Source: Planktothricoides raciborskii GIHE-MW2 (GTDB lineage Bacteria; Cyanobacteriota; Cyanobacteriia; Cyanobacteriales; Laspinemataceae). From it: DNA of 64,000 bases. The stretch spans positions 6,931,001 to 6,995,000 of the forward strand of contig NZ_CP159837.1 in NCBI RefSeq assembly GCF_040564635.1, given 5' to 3'. Of the stretch, positions 1 to 8,675 are shown one piece after another. The position numbers and the translations under genes are program-made. A model generated the notes under the pieces. The model worked only from the letters and a program-made list of their open reading frames with translations, made no database searches and was not told the DNA's origin. Numbering within the stretch: the stretch's first letter is position 1; every line of letters starts with the position of its first letter.

Positions 1-1428
1 AAAGAATATATTCGCAAAAACGGCGATCGCGTACCCGTGGAACTGACGGGGATGATAGTCACGGGGGCAGATGGACAGCAATATGTCTGGTCAATTATTG
101 CCGATATTACAGAGCGCAAACAAGCGGAAGCCCAACTGAACGAAATCTCTGAGCGGTTGTCATTATCCCTCAAGTCTGGAGCGATTGGCTGTTGGGAATG
201 GAATATCATCGAAAACACCCTGATTTGGGACGATCGGATGTATGAACTGTATGGGGTCAACCCGGAGTCTAATACCCGATTAGTTTACGAAATTTGGTCA
301 ACGGGACTGCATCCCGATGACCGAGAGGCATCGGAAAGTTTAATTCGCCAAACGGTTTTGGGTCAAGCCGAATTTGATACGGAATTTCGGGTGATTCATC
401 CTGATGGCAGCATCCATTTTATTAAAGCCTTTGGTCTGCTGCTGCGAAACCCCGAGGGGAATCCCGAAAAAATGATTGGGGTTAATTTTGAGATTACAGA
501 CCGCAAACAGGCTGAAGCCCAGCTACAATCCCTGCTTCAAGAATCCCAAGCCAAAAGCCAAGAACTCCAACTCGCCTATCGGGAACTGCAAGAAACGCAA
601 ATTCAGTTAATTCAAGCGGAAAAAATGTCCAGTTTAGGGCAGTTGGTTGCCGGGGTTGCCCATGAAATTAATAACCCAGTAAGCTTTATTTATGGTAACT
701 TAACCCCCACATTAGAATATGCCCAGAGTTTACTAGAACTGATTCAGCTTTACCAAGATTGCTATCCTAATCCAGGGGAAGAAATTACTGATTTCAGCGA
801 AGAAATCGAGTTAGATTTCATTATCGAAGATTTCCCTAAAATCATCGATTCTATGAAAAATGGTGCATCGCGCATTCGGGATATTGTCAAGTCTCTGCGG
901 ATCTTCTCTCGCTTAGATGAAGCCGATTTAAAGGAAGTAGACCTGCATGAAAATCTGGACTGCACTCTGGTAATTTTACACAATCGCTTGAATGGTGGAG
1001 GGGTAAATGCGGAAATCAAAGTGATTAAAAACTATGGAAAGTTACCTCTGGTTGAATGTTATATTGGCTTGTTAAACCAGGTGTTTATGAATCTGTTGAT
1101 CAATGGGATTCAAGCCATAGAGGAACGACAAAAATTTGATCTAATTGATCTAAATTATGAGTATGTTGGCATAATTACCATTACCACAGCTATTGATGCA
1201 TCTAATTGGGTATCGATTTCAATTAAAGACAATGGGATCGGCATGACTCCAGAGGTGCAAGCGAATATTTTTAATCCCTTTTTTACTACCAAGCCTGTAG
1301 GTCAAGGGACCGGCATGGGATTACCTAATAGCTATCAAATTGTCACCAAAAATCACCAAGGAAAGTTAAGTTTCACTTCGGCGATCGGGGTGGGAAGTGA
1401 GTTTGTTATTCAGTTACCTTGCCGGTAA
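1..1428 (+). CDS. PAS sensor histidine kinase, 3' part
   Basis: The reading frame is open from base 1, so the true start lies before the window. The visible protein begins inside a PAS domain (KNGDRVPVELTG, then DITERKQ), continues with a second PAS/PAC domain (about 160-515), a short coiled coil, and a HisKA region whose phospho-accepting histidine is in HEINNP (His codon 661-663). The ATPase domain follows with an N-box (NQVFMNLL), G1 box (DNGIGM, near 1228-1245) and G2 box (GQGTGMG). It would autophosphorylate and pass phosphate to a partner regulator, which is not adjacent. The segment between H-box and N-box (YPNP, EEIELDF, SRLDEA, EVDLHE) is nearly the same as in the interrupted kinase at 9850-12024, so the two are paralogues. 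No transmembrane segment is visible in this part. Family assignment is firm; the signal is unknown. Confidence 0.93.
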   Translation, partial: KEYIRKNGDRVPVELTGMIVTGADGQQYVWSIIADITERKQAEAQLNEISERLSLSLKSGAIGCWEWNIIENTLIWDDRMYELYGVNPESNTRLVYEIWSTGLHPDDREASESLIRQTVLGQAEFDTEFRVIHPDGSIHFIKAFGLLLRNPEGNPEKMIGVNFEITDRKQAEAQLQSLLQESQAKSQELQLAYRELQETQIQLIQAEKMSSLGQLVAGVAHEINNPVSFIYGNLTPTLEYAQSLLELIQLYQDCYPNPGEEITDFSEEIELDFIIEDFPKIIDSMKNGASRIRDIVKSLRIFSRLDEADLKEVDLHENLDCTLVILHNRLNGGGVNAEIKVIKNYGKLPLVECYIGLLNQVFMNLLINGIQAIEERQKFDLIDLNYEYVGIITITTAIDASNWVSISIKDNGIGMTPEVQANIFNPFFTTKPVGQGTGMGLPNSYQIVTKNHQGKLSFTSAIGVGSEFVIQLPCR

Positions 1429-1560
1429 GTTTAGGTAAAACCAAGGCTTTTTATCAATGTTAAGGCCAAAGGTTAAGGCCAAAGACAAGAATGGAAGCCG
1501 CCTAAAATACCCTATTAAAATAGAATCAGCCAAAAAATTAAAAATAGGCTATCAATTACC

Positions 1561-3837
1561 ATGCAAATAAATTATCAGCAACTAAATTCTAAAATCGATC
1601 GCGTAAAACTCTATGCTGCCGGGGCAACGGTGTCGCGGGTGGCTGAGTTAGCTGATAGAAATGAAGTAGTGGAAATTCCCGGTTTACCTTTAGCTTTGGA
1701 TGATAGTAGCGTGCGAGTCCGGGTGGAAAGCGATTCTGGAAATAGTGCCTTTGCCGCGATCGCCACTGATGTGCGGATTGGTTTAGGGGTTCCCCCGCAG
1801 ACCGAAACCCAAGCATTTCCCCTAGAGGCAGAGATTTCTACCGCCCGCACGGAGGTGCAACAATTAGAGGAATTGCTGACTGTGATTGACCATGAAATTA
1901 AAGTTATTTCTCGAATAGAAATTCCCCAAAGATTTAGTGGTGAGGGAGAAAAAGCGCCTCCCCCGTCCCCAACGATGATGCGAATGGCGATCGCCAATTA
2001 TAAGAACCAACAAATACGCGATCGGATGCAAGAACAGCGAGAAATTCGGGAAAAATTACGCCAAGCCCAAGAAAATCTCAACGATTTATTAGAGAAACAA
2101 TCGCGGGCATCTTCTGCCAAAGAAGCCCGACCCCATGAGTTGAGAAAAATCGCCATTATTCGCCTAACTTATCCAGAAATTGACTCAAACCAACCCCTAT
2201 CCTGCCAACGATTAATCCTAGAATATTTTGTCCCCGGCACTCGTTGGACTCCGACTTATATTTGTCGTTTAGATACAGTTGCCAATACCGCCACAATTGC
2301 GATGCGGGCATTAATTTGTCAGAAAACTGGGGAAGACTGGAACGGAGTTTCTCTGGAACTTTCTACAGCGCAACCAATGATGTGGTGTGACTTGCCAGAG
2401 TTGCCTTCTTTACGTCTTGGTCGGGCGCAACCAACGCCGCAAAAATCCGGTTGGCGACTTCCTCCAGTGGGGGCAGAATTGTTATTTGAAGATTACGATC
2501 GCGGCTTCTCACAACCAACATTATCCGATCAAGTTATCCCCCAAATAAAAACCATGATTCCACCCCCAAGTCCTATGGCAGTATCGCCTCTGGAAAACGG
2601 GGATTTTAGCGCCGATGAATTTGATCTAGCAGAAGAGTCAGAATTTGCAGAATTTCAACAGGAACCCTTAGAACGAAAACCTGACGATCGACCGGCAAAA
2701 ATTAGCCATAAAAAAGCATCTACAAATGATAATCCTTTCGAGATGAATTTACTAGGCGATCGACCAGATTATAATCCTCCCGATGTGAATATGTGTCCCC
2801 GACCTGCGCCATCTCCTCTGTCGATGTGGAAAATGAGACGACAAGCAAAAATAGAAGATGTAGAAGCAGATGTATTAGAAGAAAGTTACATCAGTTCGCC
2901 TGCATCCCTAGTAAAAGAATCGTTGATGTTTGAAGAAAAGAAAATTAATCGGCTGATTCTCGCATACAATTTGATGGAAATGCCTGCACCCGATCGCCGG
3001 GACCAGCGCGGTAAATTATCTTTGATCCAACAACAAGAAACCTATTTAGAAATTCTGCAAACTCAAGAATTAATCGTTAACTTTGATGTAATAGATCCTG
3101 TAAAATTGGCTATTTACCAAGCCAAACAATGCCTAAATCAGCCCTTACCCTCTGGGGGGATTAATGTGCGACAAGTAGCCGGTTCTTTTGACTATGCTTA
3201 TCCGGGAACTGGTCGCGTAGACGTGGCCTCTGATGGGCAATTTCATTCCGTAGCTTTGACCGGAGAAGGCACAGAAATGGAGATTTATTATGTCACAGTT
3301 CCTCGCGAAGCTGCCGATGTTTTTCGGATGGCTAAACTCCGTAACCCCCTACCATCTCCTTTATTAACGGGTCTAACTGATGTTTATCTTGATGGAGAAT
3401 ATCTGTTATCGACTACGATTAAAACTGTACCGCCGAAAGGGGAGATGGATTTAGGTTTAGGTGTAGAAGAATCGATTAAAGTTGCCCGTAATACTACTTA
3501 TAAAGAAAACCGAGGCGGTAATCTTTTGGTAGGAGTGAATGAACTGCACCATGAGATTAAAATTGATTTGGTGAATAACTTATCTAAAGATGCGAAAATT
3601 GAGGTGCGCGATCGCGTGCCTATTCCCGCCAAAGATGCTAAAGTAGATGTGAGCATTGATGCGGTTTCTCCTCCTTGGGAAAAATATCCACAAACAGAAC
3701 GAGATTTACCGATTGAAGGGGGGTATCATTGGTGGGTAAACCTCTCGCCCGGAGAAGAGAAAACTCTGGCGGTACAATATACTTTGAAAATAGCCGTGGA
3801 TCGCGAATTAATCGGGGGCAACCGTCGGGAGGAATAA
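1561..3837 (+). CDS. Mucoidy inhibitor MuiA family protein (DUF4140/DUF4139), long paralogue
   Basis: A 758-residue protein starting at ATG 1561. The N-terminal roughly 80 residues fit DUF4140, residues about 85-190 are charged and predicted coiled coil, and the rest fits DUF4139, including the typical VPGTRWTPTY strand, TGEDWNGV and a C-terminal beta-rich part with VNLSPGEEKTL. Between about residues 330 and 440 there is an acidic, low-complexity insert absent from the paralogue immediately downstream (4175-5749). Family members are mostly uncharacterised; the name comes from an effect on mucoid colony form, so a cell-surface or exopolysaccharide link is only inference. No signal peptide is evident. 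The two paralogues lie in the same orientation 337 bp apart, separated by repeats, and look like an old tandem duplication. Confidence 0.85.
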   Translation: MQINYQQLNSKIDRVKLYAAGATVSRVAELADRNEVVEIPGLPLALDDSSVRVRVESDSGNSAFAAIATDVRIGLGVPPQTETQAFPLEAEISTARTEVQQLEELLTVIDHEIKVISRIEIPQRFSGEGEKAPPPSPTMMRMAIANYKNQQIRDRMQEQREIREKLRQAQENLNDLLEKQSRASSAKEARPHELRKIAIIRLTYPEIDSNQPLSCQRLILEYFVPGTRWTPTYICRLDTVANTATIAMRALICQKTGEDWNGVSLELSTAQPMMWCDLPELPSLRLGRAQPTPQKSGWRLPPVGAELLFEDYDRGFSQPTLSDQVIPQIKTMIPPPSPMAVSPLENGDFSADEFDLAEESEFAEFQQEPLERKPDDRPAKISHKKASTNDNPFEMNLLGDRPDYNPPDVNMCPRPAPSPLSMWKMRRQAKIEDVEADVLEESYISSPASLVKESLMFEEKKINRLILAYNLMEMPAPDRRDQRGKLSLIQQQETYLEILQTQELIVNFDVIDPVKLAIYQAKQCLNQPLPSGGINVRQVAGSFDYAYPGTGRVDVASDGQFHSVALTGEGTEMEIYYVTVPREAADVFRMAKLRNPLPSPLLTGLTDVYLDGEYLLSTTIKTVPPKGEMDLGLGVEESIKVARNTTYKENRGGNLLVGVNELHHEIKIDLVNNLSKDAKIEVRDRVPIPAKDAKVDVSIDAVSPPWEKYPQTERDLPIEGGYHWWVNLSPGEEKTLAVQYTLKIAVDRELIGGNRREE

Positions 3838-4174
3838 GCCTACAGCCATTTTCTATTGAATAAACCAGAAATATCTGTAGGGGCGAAGCATGACCGCAGA
3901 TATCTTTTTGCTTAGAATATTGTACGGGCGAAGCATTCCGGCAGTGTAGGGGCGAATGGCCATTCGCCCCTACTGCTTGGAATATTAACTTGACTGCCGG
4001 AATGCTTCGCCCCTACTACGGTCATGCTTCGCCCTACCGTGGTTCAGTAATCTGAAAAACGCTGTATAATGTAGGTTGGGTTGAGGAACGAAACCCAACA
4101 TTACCAAAATTTTTGTTTCACAAAATTATAAAAAACCTACAGAATATATTTTTGATCTAACCAGAGAATCAAGT
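3838..4174. repeat. Spacer filled with GGGGCGAAGCATTC inverted repeats and a GTAGGTTGGGTT palindrome
   Basis: No gene is seen in this 337 bp gap. Between 3878 and 4042 there are several copies, in both orientations, of a unit built on GGGGCGAAGCATTCC and GGCGAATGGCCATTCGCC, which can fold into long hairpins. At 4071-4104 a GTAGGTTGGGTT ... AACCCAACAT palindrome follows. The same two repeat types recur at 27.3-27.5 kb and 29.7 kb. They separate two paralogous DUF4139 genes. Confidence 0.8.
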
Positions 4175-5749
4175 ATGGAAACCAGCTTAAAAGAGATTAA
4201 AAATTTAACCCTAGATGCACCAGTTGCTACGGTGACATTGTTAGAAGACCGGGCTTTAGTTCAGCGTATGGGTAAAATAAACTTAACCCCAGGTTTGTGG
4301 CGAGTTAAGGTGGAAAATGTTTCACCAATTATGGCGAATAAATCGCTACGGGCAGAATTTTCTGGAGACTATCCTAATGCCAGAATTGATGATGTGCGAG
4401 TCCGTCGGGAAATGATTGTTAAAGCAGCGGAAAAACCAGCAGAAATTCAGCGGTTAGAAGCGGAGTTGCGATCGCTTACCCAAGAGGTGACAAATATCGT
4501 CGCAGACCGGCAGCAAAATGATAAATTTGCCCAGGAAATCAACAAAGTTCTTAATCTGGGGATTTCTGAGTGGATGCAAGATGCGATTTGGGGCAATTTT
4601 GACCTGAGTAGTGGGCAGGAACAAATCAAAACTCTATTTCAGGAATTGCGCGATCGCCGCTTGGAAGGTTTCAACAGCGATCGGATTTGCAGCGAAATCC
4701 AACAGCAAATCGACGATTTAAAGCATCGCCTTGCCAGCTTATCCCGACCGGATCGGGTCTATATTACTTACCTGGAAATAGACTTAATGATTCCCACAGA
4801 GGGCGACTATGAAATTGCCATAGATTATGTAGTTCCTAATGCTTTATGGCGTCCGTGGCACCAAGCCCGGTTATTATTAGGAGAACAGCCTAAACTGATC
4901 TTTAAATGTGATGGCTGCGTCTGGCAAAGAACGGGGGAAGATTGGGAAAATGTAGATTTAATATTTTCCACCGCCCGACCCTCTCTCGGTAGCGACCCAC
5001 CCCTATTAACCGATGATGAGTTAAGTCTGCAAGAAATAGAGAAGAAAATTATTGTCGAAACACGCGATCGCACCATAGAAAAACCCGGATTAGGCAGTGA
5101 ACCTAGCCCCGATACTATCACCGTACCAGGGGTGGATGATGGGGGAAAAGTCCGCATATTGCGATCGGGCACTAAAGCCACCATTCCCTCTGATGGTCGT
5201 CCCTATCGTGTCCCCTTATTTACCTTTGAATCCGAAGCAAAAATCGAATATATATTAATGCCAGAAATCGTCCCGCAAGTCGTCCTCAAAAGCGAACAAA
5301 TTAATCGCGCCGATTTTCCGATTTTAGCCGGCCCCGTAGACTTATTACGCACCACAGAATTAATCGGCAAAACCTCTGTGGGATTCATTGCCCCAGGGGA
5401 AAAATTTGCCCTGGGGTGGGGGCCAGATGCCGCCATGCGAGTGCAACGCACTCAAACCAAAAAATCAGAAAAAAACGCCATTACTCGTTGGAAAAGTATC
5501 ACCACCACCACTCAGCTATTTTTATCCAATATTGGCGCAGAAACTAGAGCGATTAAAACCACTGAACGGGTGCCCGTCTCAGAATTAGAAAAAGTCAAGA
5601 TAGAGGTAATTAAGGATAAAACCACCGAGCAAATCACCGCCGATGAAAATGGTTTTTGTCATTGGACATTGACCTTAGCCCCTTATACGCAAAAAGAGGT
5701 TATGTTGACCTATAAAATATCCTCAGCCCCCGATGTTGAGGGGATTTAA
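4175..5749 (+). CDS. Mucoidy inhibitor MuiA family protein (DUF4139), short paralogue
   Basis: A 524-residue relative of the protein at 1561-3837, starting at ATG 4175. It opens with an edge strand typical of DUF4140 (VATVTLLEDRALVQR), has a coiled-coil stretch at about residues 85-185, and a DUF4139 part with PNALWRPWHQAR and TGEDWENVDL matching the equivalent motifs of the longer paralogue. It ends in a beta-sandwich-like region (HWTLTLAPYTQKEVMLTYKI). It lacks the acidic insert of its neighbour. No signal peptide or membrane segment is visible, so it is probably cytoplasmic unless delivered by another route. The function is not known; keeping two adjacent copies suggests they may act together, which is inference. 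Confidence 0.82.
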   Translation: METSLKEIKNLTLDAPVATVTLLEDRALVQRMGKINLTPGLWRVKVENVSPIMANKSLRAEFSGDYPNARIDDVRVRREMIVKAAEKPAEIQRLEAELRSLTQEVTNIVADRQQNDKFAQEINKVLNLGISEWMQDAIWGNFDLSSGQEQIKTLFQELRDRRLEGFNSDRICSEIQQQIDDLKHRLASLSRPDRVYITYLEIDLMIPTEGDYEIAIDYVVPNALWRPWHQARLLLGEQPKLIFKCDGCVWQRTGEDWENVDLIFSTARPSLGSDPPLLTDDELSLQEIEKKIIVETRDRTIEKPGLGSEPSPDTITVPGVDDGGKVRILRSGTKATIPSDGRPYRVPLFTFESEAKIEYILMPEIVPQVVLKSEQINRADFPILAGPVDLLRTTELIGKTSVGFIAPGEKFALGWGPDAAMRVQRTQTKKSEKNAITRWKSITTTTQLFLSNIGAETRAIKTTERVPVSELEKVKIEVIKDKTTEQITADENGFCHWTLTLAPYTQKEVMLTYKISSAPDVEGI

Positions 5750-5757
5750 TCTTCTGC

Positions 5758-5840
5758 TTGGTTATTAGTTATTGGTTATTGATTATTGGTGATTTGGAAA
5801 AAACACTAATAAATCATAACCAATAACCAATAAGCACTAA
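5758..5840. repeat. Inverted pair of TTGGTTATT / AATAACCAA microsatellite arms
   Basis: A T-rich heptamer-like repeat (TTGGTTATT units) is followed about 30 bp later by its reverse complement (AACCAATAACCAATAA), so the spacer can fold into an AT-rich hairpin. It sits between two convergently oriented units, the DUF4139 gene and the nuclease gene at 5899-6357, and could act as a weak bidirectional terminator; that is inference. Confidence 0.6.
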
Positions 5841-5898
5841 CGATAGATTGGCAATCATATATGAAAAACTCAACCGGAGATCCGAAAATTCCATCAAG

Positions 5899-6357
5899 CT
5901 AATCAGCCTGTGATTTGACAATTCCTTCTAATTTTTCCAGCGGTGGAAGATATTTCAAAGCATTCTGAAAAGCTTCTGTATTTTCAAACAAATCTTGCAA
6001 AGTTAATAGATGAATCACAACCTGATGAATATCTGGATGACCATAAAGACGTTCTTTGAATGTTTCTTTATAGCCCACTCCAGATAACATAATACTTACA
6101 TCTGCTTGATGATATTTGATATCTGAGTAATATTTACGAGCTTCATCTTTATCTAAAGGTTTACTGCTTAATTTAGATTGAAAATGAATGTTTTTGCCTT
6201 CAAAGTAAGTTGAACCATCAACACCGTCGTCCGGTCCTTCTGGCCCTGGTGTTAGATTAAGGCAATCTGCAAACTTTTGACCAAGCCTCTGCTTGGAATC
6301 ATTTTCAGCTTGCAGAATCCCTTTGATCAGATAGTAGGTTGTTGGATCTCTGAACAT
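5899..6357 (-). CDS. Small Mrr-like PD-(D/E)XK nuclease candidate, third gene of ParA cassette
   Basis: A 152-residue soluble protein starting at ATG 6357. Residues about 38-62 read GPDDGVDG then, after a short strand, IHFQSKL. This is the Asp ... Gln-X-Lys arrangement of Mrr/PD-(D/E)XK restriction-endonuclease-like domains (the family pattern is G-[RP]-D-[DG]-G-[IV]-D-G followed by Q-X-K). Downstream ADVSIMLSGVGY fits the following core strand. The length is about that of a bare nuclease fold, with no recognition or motor domain. It lies 15 bp after the RHH-like gene, which itself follows a ParA-like gene, so all three are probably one leftward transcript. Its ribosome site is weak, consistent with coupled translation. 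Nuclease activity is inferred from motifs; no methyltransferase is nearby. Confidence 0.55.
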   Translation of the reverse strand: MFRDPTTYYLIKGILQAENDSKQRLGQKFADCLNLTPGPEGPDDGVDGSTYFEGKNIHFQSKLSSKPLDKDEARKYYSDIKYHQADVSIMLSGVGYKETFKERLYGHPDIHQVVIHLLTLQDLFENTEAFQNALKYLPPLEKLEGIVKSQAD

Positions 6358-6372
6358 TTTTCAATTTTTATC

Positions 6373-6810
6373 TCAATTAGAGCTTTTTTTTCTAAGATTC
6401 AAATTCTTTTCATATAAAACTTTAATACCCGCAACAGCATATTTGGCGGCCTCCTCTACTTCTTGCACCCCTGAGTCTTTAAGTTTACTTAATGTTTCCG
6501 CATTGAGCAGCAGGTCATAACCAATAGACCCTAACCGCTTGGGATAATATTGCAAATCTTTTGCCTCAACTCCTTTTTCTTTAGAGAAAAAAATGATGTA
6601 TTGTATGCAAGAATTCAGCATAGTTCTCACAGAAACACCAAATACGTCACAATACTGTTCTACTTTCTGTTTTTGATCTTCAGATAGATAAACTTTTACC
6701 GATGACTCATTCAGACCGGAATCACGTTTATGTAAGCCAGAAGAAACTAAATAGTCTACGGCTCCATTTTCTCTAGCTGATTGTTCTCGATAAATTTTGG
6801 TTGTCATCAT
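6373..6810 (-). CDS. Ribbon-helix-helix-like small protein between ParA and nuclease genes
   Basis: A 145-residue protein starting at ATG 6810 or the adjacent in-frame ATG at 6807, with a good AGGAGG site just upstream. Residues about 36-72 (SVKVYLSEDQKQKVEQYCDV followed by a second helix) resemble a strand-helix-helix DNA-binding unit of the CopG/RHH type; the C-terminal half is helical and charged, with no known motif. Its position straight after a ParA-family gene (22 bp gap) is where plasmid systems carry a ParB or RHH centromere-binding partner. I do not recognise the family; the RHH call rests on pattern and position. It could be a DNA-binding partner for the ATPase, an antitoxin-like regulator, or an adaptor for the downstream nuclease. 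Confidence 0.5.
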   Translation of the reverse strand: MMTTKIYREQSARENGAVDYLVSSGLHKRDSGLNESSVKVYLSEDQKQKVEQYCDVFGVSVRTMLNSCIQYIIFFSKEKGVEAKDLQYYPKRLGSIGYDLLLNAETLSKLKDSGVQEVEEAAKYAVAGIKVLYEKNLNLRKKSSN

Positions 6811-6832
6811 AACCTCCTATTTTACACATAAA

Positions 6833-7474
6833 CTAACTGAGAAGCGAGCTAAAATATTCCTGCAAATTTTCCAAACCTGGATAAGTCCAAATCAGCTTTC
6901 CCTCATCCAAAGCCCTATCTACTTCTTTGTTTAAGTTTTTCATCCGATTTGCTAGATTGTAGTTACTTGGCAAGCGTGATATACTTTGCATTTTTTCATT
7001 AATCTTTTGTTTATATGATCCTAGTGGTACAATTACAACTTCAGGAGTAAAACCGGCAAATTCCTCTAATTTTGAAATTACTGGTAAAGTGTCAGATAAA
7101 CCTTCAATTGCCCAAGGATGCTGGCTAACAGGGATCAACACAACGTCAGGGTAGTTATCGACTATAACTTTAACTGTGTCAGGTAAAGGTGTACTCATAT
7201 CCAGAATAATGTGATCGTAAGTTTGAGTATCCGCTATGCGTCGAATTGGCTCCCGATCGGGATTCCAAATAATTGATAATTGGTTGCTATGCTCTTTCAG
7301 TTGCAAAGGTGTCTGCGCCTTGCTACGAAAATAAAAAAGCCAAGCATTTCTTTGTGTGTCGCAATCAATTAGAAGAATACGACCTAGCTGAGTTGCCAGA
7401 AAACCTGCCAAGTGAACTGCCAATGTTGTTTTTCCAGCACCTCCTTTATGTTGAGTGCAAAGAATAATACTCAA
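6833..7474 (-). CDS. ParA-family (MinD/ParA-like) ATPase
   Basis: A 213-residue P-loop ATPase. Residues 9-16 are KGGAGKTT, the deviant Walker A with its signature lysine, used by ParA/MinD proteins to dimerise on ATP. DCDTQRN (residues 38-44) is the switch I/A' motif and HIILDMS the Walker B strand. The protein is short and lacks the N-terminal HTH of P1-type ParA, so it is of the small type Ib form. The start is TTG 7474, chosen because AGGAG lies 6 bases upstream and the N-terminus runs directly into the first strand. It heads a leftward cassette with an RHH-like protein and a nuclease-like protein. No replication gene or obvious parS is nearby, so this is an orphan chromosomal cassette or a plasmid remnant. 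Confidence 0.82.
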   Translation of the reverse strand: MSIILCTQHKGGAGKTTLAVHLAGFLATQLGRILLIDCDTQRNAWLFYFRSKAQTPLQLKEHSNQLSIIWNPDREPIRRIADTQTYDHIILDMSTPLPDTVKVIVDNYPDVVLIPVSQHPWAIEGLSDTLPVISKLEEFAGFTPEVVIVPLGSYKQKINEKMQSISRLPSNYNLANRMKNLNKEVDRALDEGKLIWTYPGLENLQEYFSSLLS

Positions 7475-7654
7475 TTTAGTCTCCTGATGATAAAGCTATA
7501 GGAATTTGTTCTATTTTACTTGTTCTCGTTGGCATCTGCAAACCCGCCCAATTTATTCCATGAAAATTTGACTTGACTATTAATTCGGTGTTACTTCAAA
7601 GCTTAATTAATTAATATTTTTTATCTGTTACTTGTTATCTGCTACATAGTTTTT

Positions 7655-7696
7655 TGCAACCAATAACGAATAACCAATAACGAATAACCAATGACA
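7655..7696. repeat. Tandem AATAACGAATAACC microsatellite
   Basis: Short tandem heptamer units (AATAACG, AATAACC) upstream of the permease gene; part of the heptamer repeat class seen throughout the window. Nothing else is seen in the 289 bp between the ParA-like and permease genes, which are transcribed divergently. Confidence 0.55.
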
Positions 7697-7763
7697 AAAA
7701 ATAACCTATTTAATCCCTGAATAGCGTAAGCTATAATCACCAAAGAATTTTGCTGGTTGCCCA

Positions 7764-8648
7764 ATGAATTTAACTAAACTAAAACTGCCCAAAATTTTAG
7801 CTCAAACGAACCGCCCTAGCCTAGATTTCCTGTTTATGTGGGTGGGGTTAATCATTACCCTATTCTTTGTAATGATTGCGTTATTTTCCCCATTATTTCA
7901 ATCTTGGGGATGGTTACAAGACCCGACAGAATTTTTGAGTAATCCCATTCATCAGCCCCCATCATTTGATTATTTATTTGGCACAAATCGCCTGGGTTAT
8001 GATGTGTTTTCCCGCACTTTAATGGCGAGTAGAGTGGCGTGGCAAGTGGTGATTTTAGCGACGGCTTTAAGTATGTTAATTGGGGTGCCTTTGGGGATGC
8101 TGAGTGGTTATCTTGGTGGTCGCGTCGATCGCATCTTATTGTTTATCATGGATACCATTTACACTCTGCCCGGGTTATTATTATCAATTACCCTGGCATT
8201 TGTGGTAGGCAAAGGGGTTTTTAATGCCGCGATCGCTTTAAGTATTTCCTATATTCCCCAATATTATCGGGTAGTCAGAAATCACACGGTAAGCGTAAAA
8301 ACCGAACTATTTATTGAAGCGGCCCAAGCAATGGGAGCAAGTTCTTGGACAGTGCTTTCCCGTTATCTATTTCTCAACGTGATTCAAAGTGTTCCTGTAT
8401 TATTTACCCTGAATGCTGCCGATGCAATTTTAGTCCTCGGTGGTTTAGGGTTTTTAGGATTAGGTGTTCCCGAAGAAGTTCCCGAATGGGGTCACGATTT
8501 GCGCCAAGCATTAGAAGCACTACCCACGGGCATTTGGTGGACTGCTTTTTTCCCCGGTTGTACTATGACTTTCATGGTGGTGGGCTTATCTTTATTTGGC
8601 GAAGGATTGAATCAATTTGTCAATCCCAAATTAAGAAACCGCAGTTAA
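7764..8648 (+). CDS. ABC transporter permease, DppC/OppC type
   Basis: A 294-residue inner-membrane protein starting at ATG 7764. An N-terminal transmembrane anchor (about residues 22-46) precedes a periplasmic stretch with the characteristic HPFGT-like motif (YLFGTNRLGYDVFSR, residues 71-85), then five further membrane segments of the BPD_transp_1 domain. The cytoplasmic EAA loop is visible as EAAQAMGASSWTVLSRYLF. This is the DppC/OppC half of a dipeptide, oligopeptide or nickel importer. The DppB-type permease and ATPases are not here; a DppA-type binding protein lies unlinked at 35564-37375. Orphan arrangement of these subunits is common in cyanobacteria. The downstream oxidoreductase gene starts 27 bp later, so the two are probably co-transcribed. 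Confidence 0.9.
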   Translation: MNLTKLKLPKILAQTNRPSLDFLFMWVGLIITLFFVMIALFSPLFQSWGWLQDPTEFLSNPIHQPPSFDYLFGTNRLGYDVFSRTLMASRVAWQVVILATALSMLIGVPLGMLSGYLGGRVDRILLFIMDTIYTLPGLLLSITLAFVVGKGVFNAAIALSISYIPQYYRVVRNHTVSVKTELFIEAAQAMGASSWTVLSRYLFLNVIQSVPVLFTLNAADAILVLGGLGFLGLGVPEEVPEWGHDLRQALEALPTGIWWTAFFPGCTMTFMVVGLSLFGEGLNQFVNPKLRNRS

Positions 8649-8675
8649 AACTTGAGAAATTGAGCAGATTAACTA

